This document shows positions 63,227 through 64,000 of a stretch of 64,000 nt of DNA, in pieces. This DNA is from Lactonifactor sp. BIOML-A5. Its GTDB lineage: Bacteria > Bacillota > Clostridia > Lachnospirales > Lachnospiraceae. Under the pieces are notes generated by a model. The model was given only the letters and a program-made list of their open reading frames with translations, had not been told where the DNA came from and ran no database searches. The stretch is from assembly GCF_009677585.1 (NCBI RefSeq), contig NZ_WKYV01000008.1, positions 124,001 through 188,000 of the forward strand. The letters run 5' to 3'. Both the position numbers and the translations under genes were made by a program. Positions within the stretch are counted from its first letter, which is position 1, and each line of letters begins with the position of its first letter.

Positions 63227-64000
63227 TCTGTCACCCTCCTGCTCTCTCTCCACATTTTATAGCGTTCAGTAAACCCGTATTTTTCATTAAAGAACCGTAC
63301 TGCAAGGAAAAGTATGATCAATCCCTGTAGGACACCCACAATTTCCTTGGGCACAGACGTATACATATTAATATTATCCGCCCCTGTCTTCAGTCCGCTG
63401 TAGAATACTGCGGCCAGCAGAATCCCCCCCGGGGTATGACGTCCCAGCAGCGCAATGAGCATACCGTCCCATCCAAGTCCAGTGGTCCCGGAGAAGGTCA
63501 GTGTATACTTAAACGCCTCGCTCATCATCTGTCCGGATCCGGCCAGTCCTGCCAAAGCGCCGCTGATACACATAAGGACAATGATCTTTCTGCGCACCCT
63601 CATACCGGTAGCCTCAGAGAATTCCGGGTTTTTACCGATTGCCGTTACTTCATATCCAAGCTTTGTCTTTCTCATCACAAAGGCCATTAGAATCAGAACT
63701 CCAAGAGCTATGAAAAAGAACAATGTCAGCTTTGAGTTCCCCAGTCTGGAAAACATAGCCGTTTCCTTTATGGTAGGCGTACAGACATATCCGGATCCGT
63801 CCTCTCTGAAAGGTCCTGAGGACAGGTACTCCAGAATCTTAATCATGGCATAGTTCAATGTCAGGGTAACGACCATCTCGTCCACATGATAAAATGCCTT
63901 CAGGAGCGCCGGAACCAGAGCAAATAAGACACCGAACAGCATTCCAACCGCCATACAGATGATTTTGTGAAGCACCGGGCTCCCAATCTGCAGGGAGGCA
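63223..64000 (-). CDS. Nucleoside-type ABC transporter permease (partial, N-terminus off the window)
   Basis: The open frame continues past 64000; about 258 C-terminal residues are visible. HVDEMVVTLTLNYAMI and GTTGLGWDGMLIALLGRHTPGGIL are permease 1 signatures of BMP-type systems. The ATPase and BMP binding protein should lie further right. Confidence 0.9.
   Translation of the reverse strand, partial: ASLQIGSPVLHKIICMAVGMLFGVLFALVPALLKAFYHVDEMVVTLTLNYAMIKILEYLSSGPFREDGSGYVCTPTIKETAMFSRLGNSKLTLFFFIALGVLILMAFVMRKTKLGYEVTAIGKNPEFSEATGMRVRRKIIVLMCISGALAGLAGSGQMMSEAFKYTLTFSGTTGLGWDGMLIALLGRHTPGGILLAAVFYSGLKTGADNINMYTSVPKEIVGVLQGLIILFLAVRFFNEKYGFTERYKMWRESRRVTE

Noticed and set aside
1..64000. 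Sigma-54 (-24/-12) promoters, given rpoN in the window
   Set aside because: No convincing TGGCAC-N5-TTGC element was found by eye, though a full search could not be run.
1..64000. CRISPR arrays, insertion sequences, phage genes, attachment sites
   Set aside because: No spaced direct repeats, transposase motifs or integrase genes were recognised; the only tandem repeats are coding.

Overview
The window looks like a chromosomal segment of an anaerobic Clostridia bacterium, most likely a gut Lachnospiraceae. The grounds are strong AGGAGG-type ribosome binding sites, consensus sigma-A promoters, clostridial-type core genes (SecA with a C-terminal zinc tail, long-form HPF, TypA, AdhE, RpoN) and many oxygen-sensitive or anaerobe-associated enzymes (2-oxoacid:acceptor oxidoreductase, UbiD, Fe-ADHs, rubredoxin). 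No rRNA, CRISPR array, insertion sequence or phage gene was seen.

Layout. (1) 1-14041, minus strand: a long catabolic cluster reading from a UGSC-like protein through an FAD oxidoreductase, aldehyde dehydrogenase, two uroporphyrinogen-decarboxylase-family proteins, Fe-ADH, UbiD decarboxylase, VOC protein, two SDRs and a zinc alcohol dehydrogenase into a sugar-type ABC ATPase cut by the window edge. A divergent LysR regulator (14284-15189) faces it. (2) 15230-22153: core genes secA, hpf, a eukaryote-type hisA, a calcium-loop-like lipoprotein, and dapA-dapB under a lysine riboswitch. (3) 22219-30741, minus: a TAXI-type TRAP transporter, CoA-transferase, four-subunit 2-oxoacid:ferredoxin oxidoreductase and ketopantoate-reductase-like protein, which together look like an uptake and oxidation route for a 2-oxoacid or related acid. 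(4) 31065-41790: corrinoid adenosyltransferase, a two-OB-fold SSB, typA, adhE with a Rex-type operator, polysaccharide deacetylase, prolyl-tRNA-deacylase-like protein, a second ketopantoate-reductase-like protein, and a rubredoxin-glutamate synthase fusion. (5) 41942-56521: initiator tRNA, P-type ATPase, azlCD, a repeat-rich amidase, a complete liv branched-chain amino acid ABC operon ending in a cytidylate-kinase-like gene, nitroreductase, rpoN, an internally deleted flavoprotein remnant and an AraC regulator. (6) 56817-64000, minus: two nucleoside-type ABC permeases, isochorismatase-like hydrolase, PfkB kinase, nucleoside phosphorylase, BtpA/SgcQ protein, Fe-ADH, a TrpA-like protein with altered active site, and a VOC protein.

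The best candidates for undescribed systems are the UGSC/UbiD/URO-D catabolic cluster (1) and the nucleoside-linked cluster (6). In (6), two phosphate-binding TIM barrels, a phosphorylase, a kinase and an alcohol dehydrogenase suggest import and breakdown of a nucleoside-like compound through a phosphorylated sugar to an aldehyde. Both pathway assignments are inference; the gene families are read directly from motifs.
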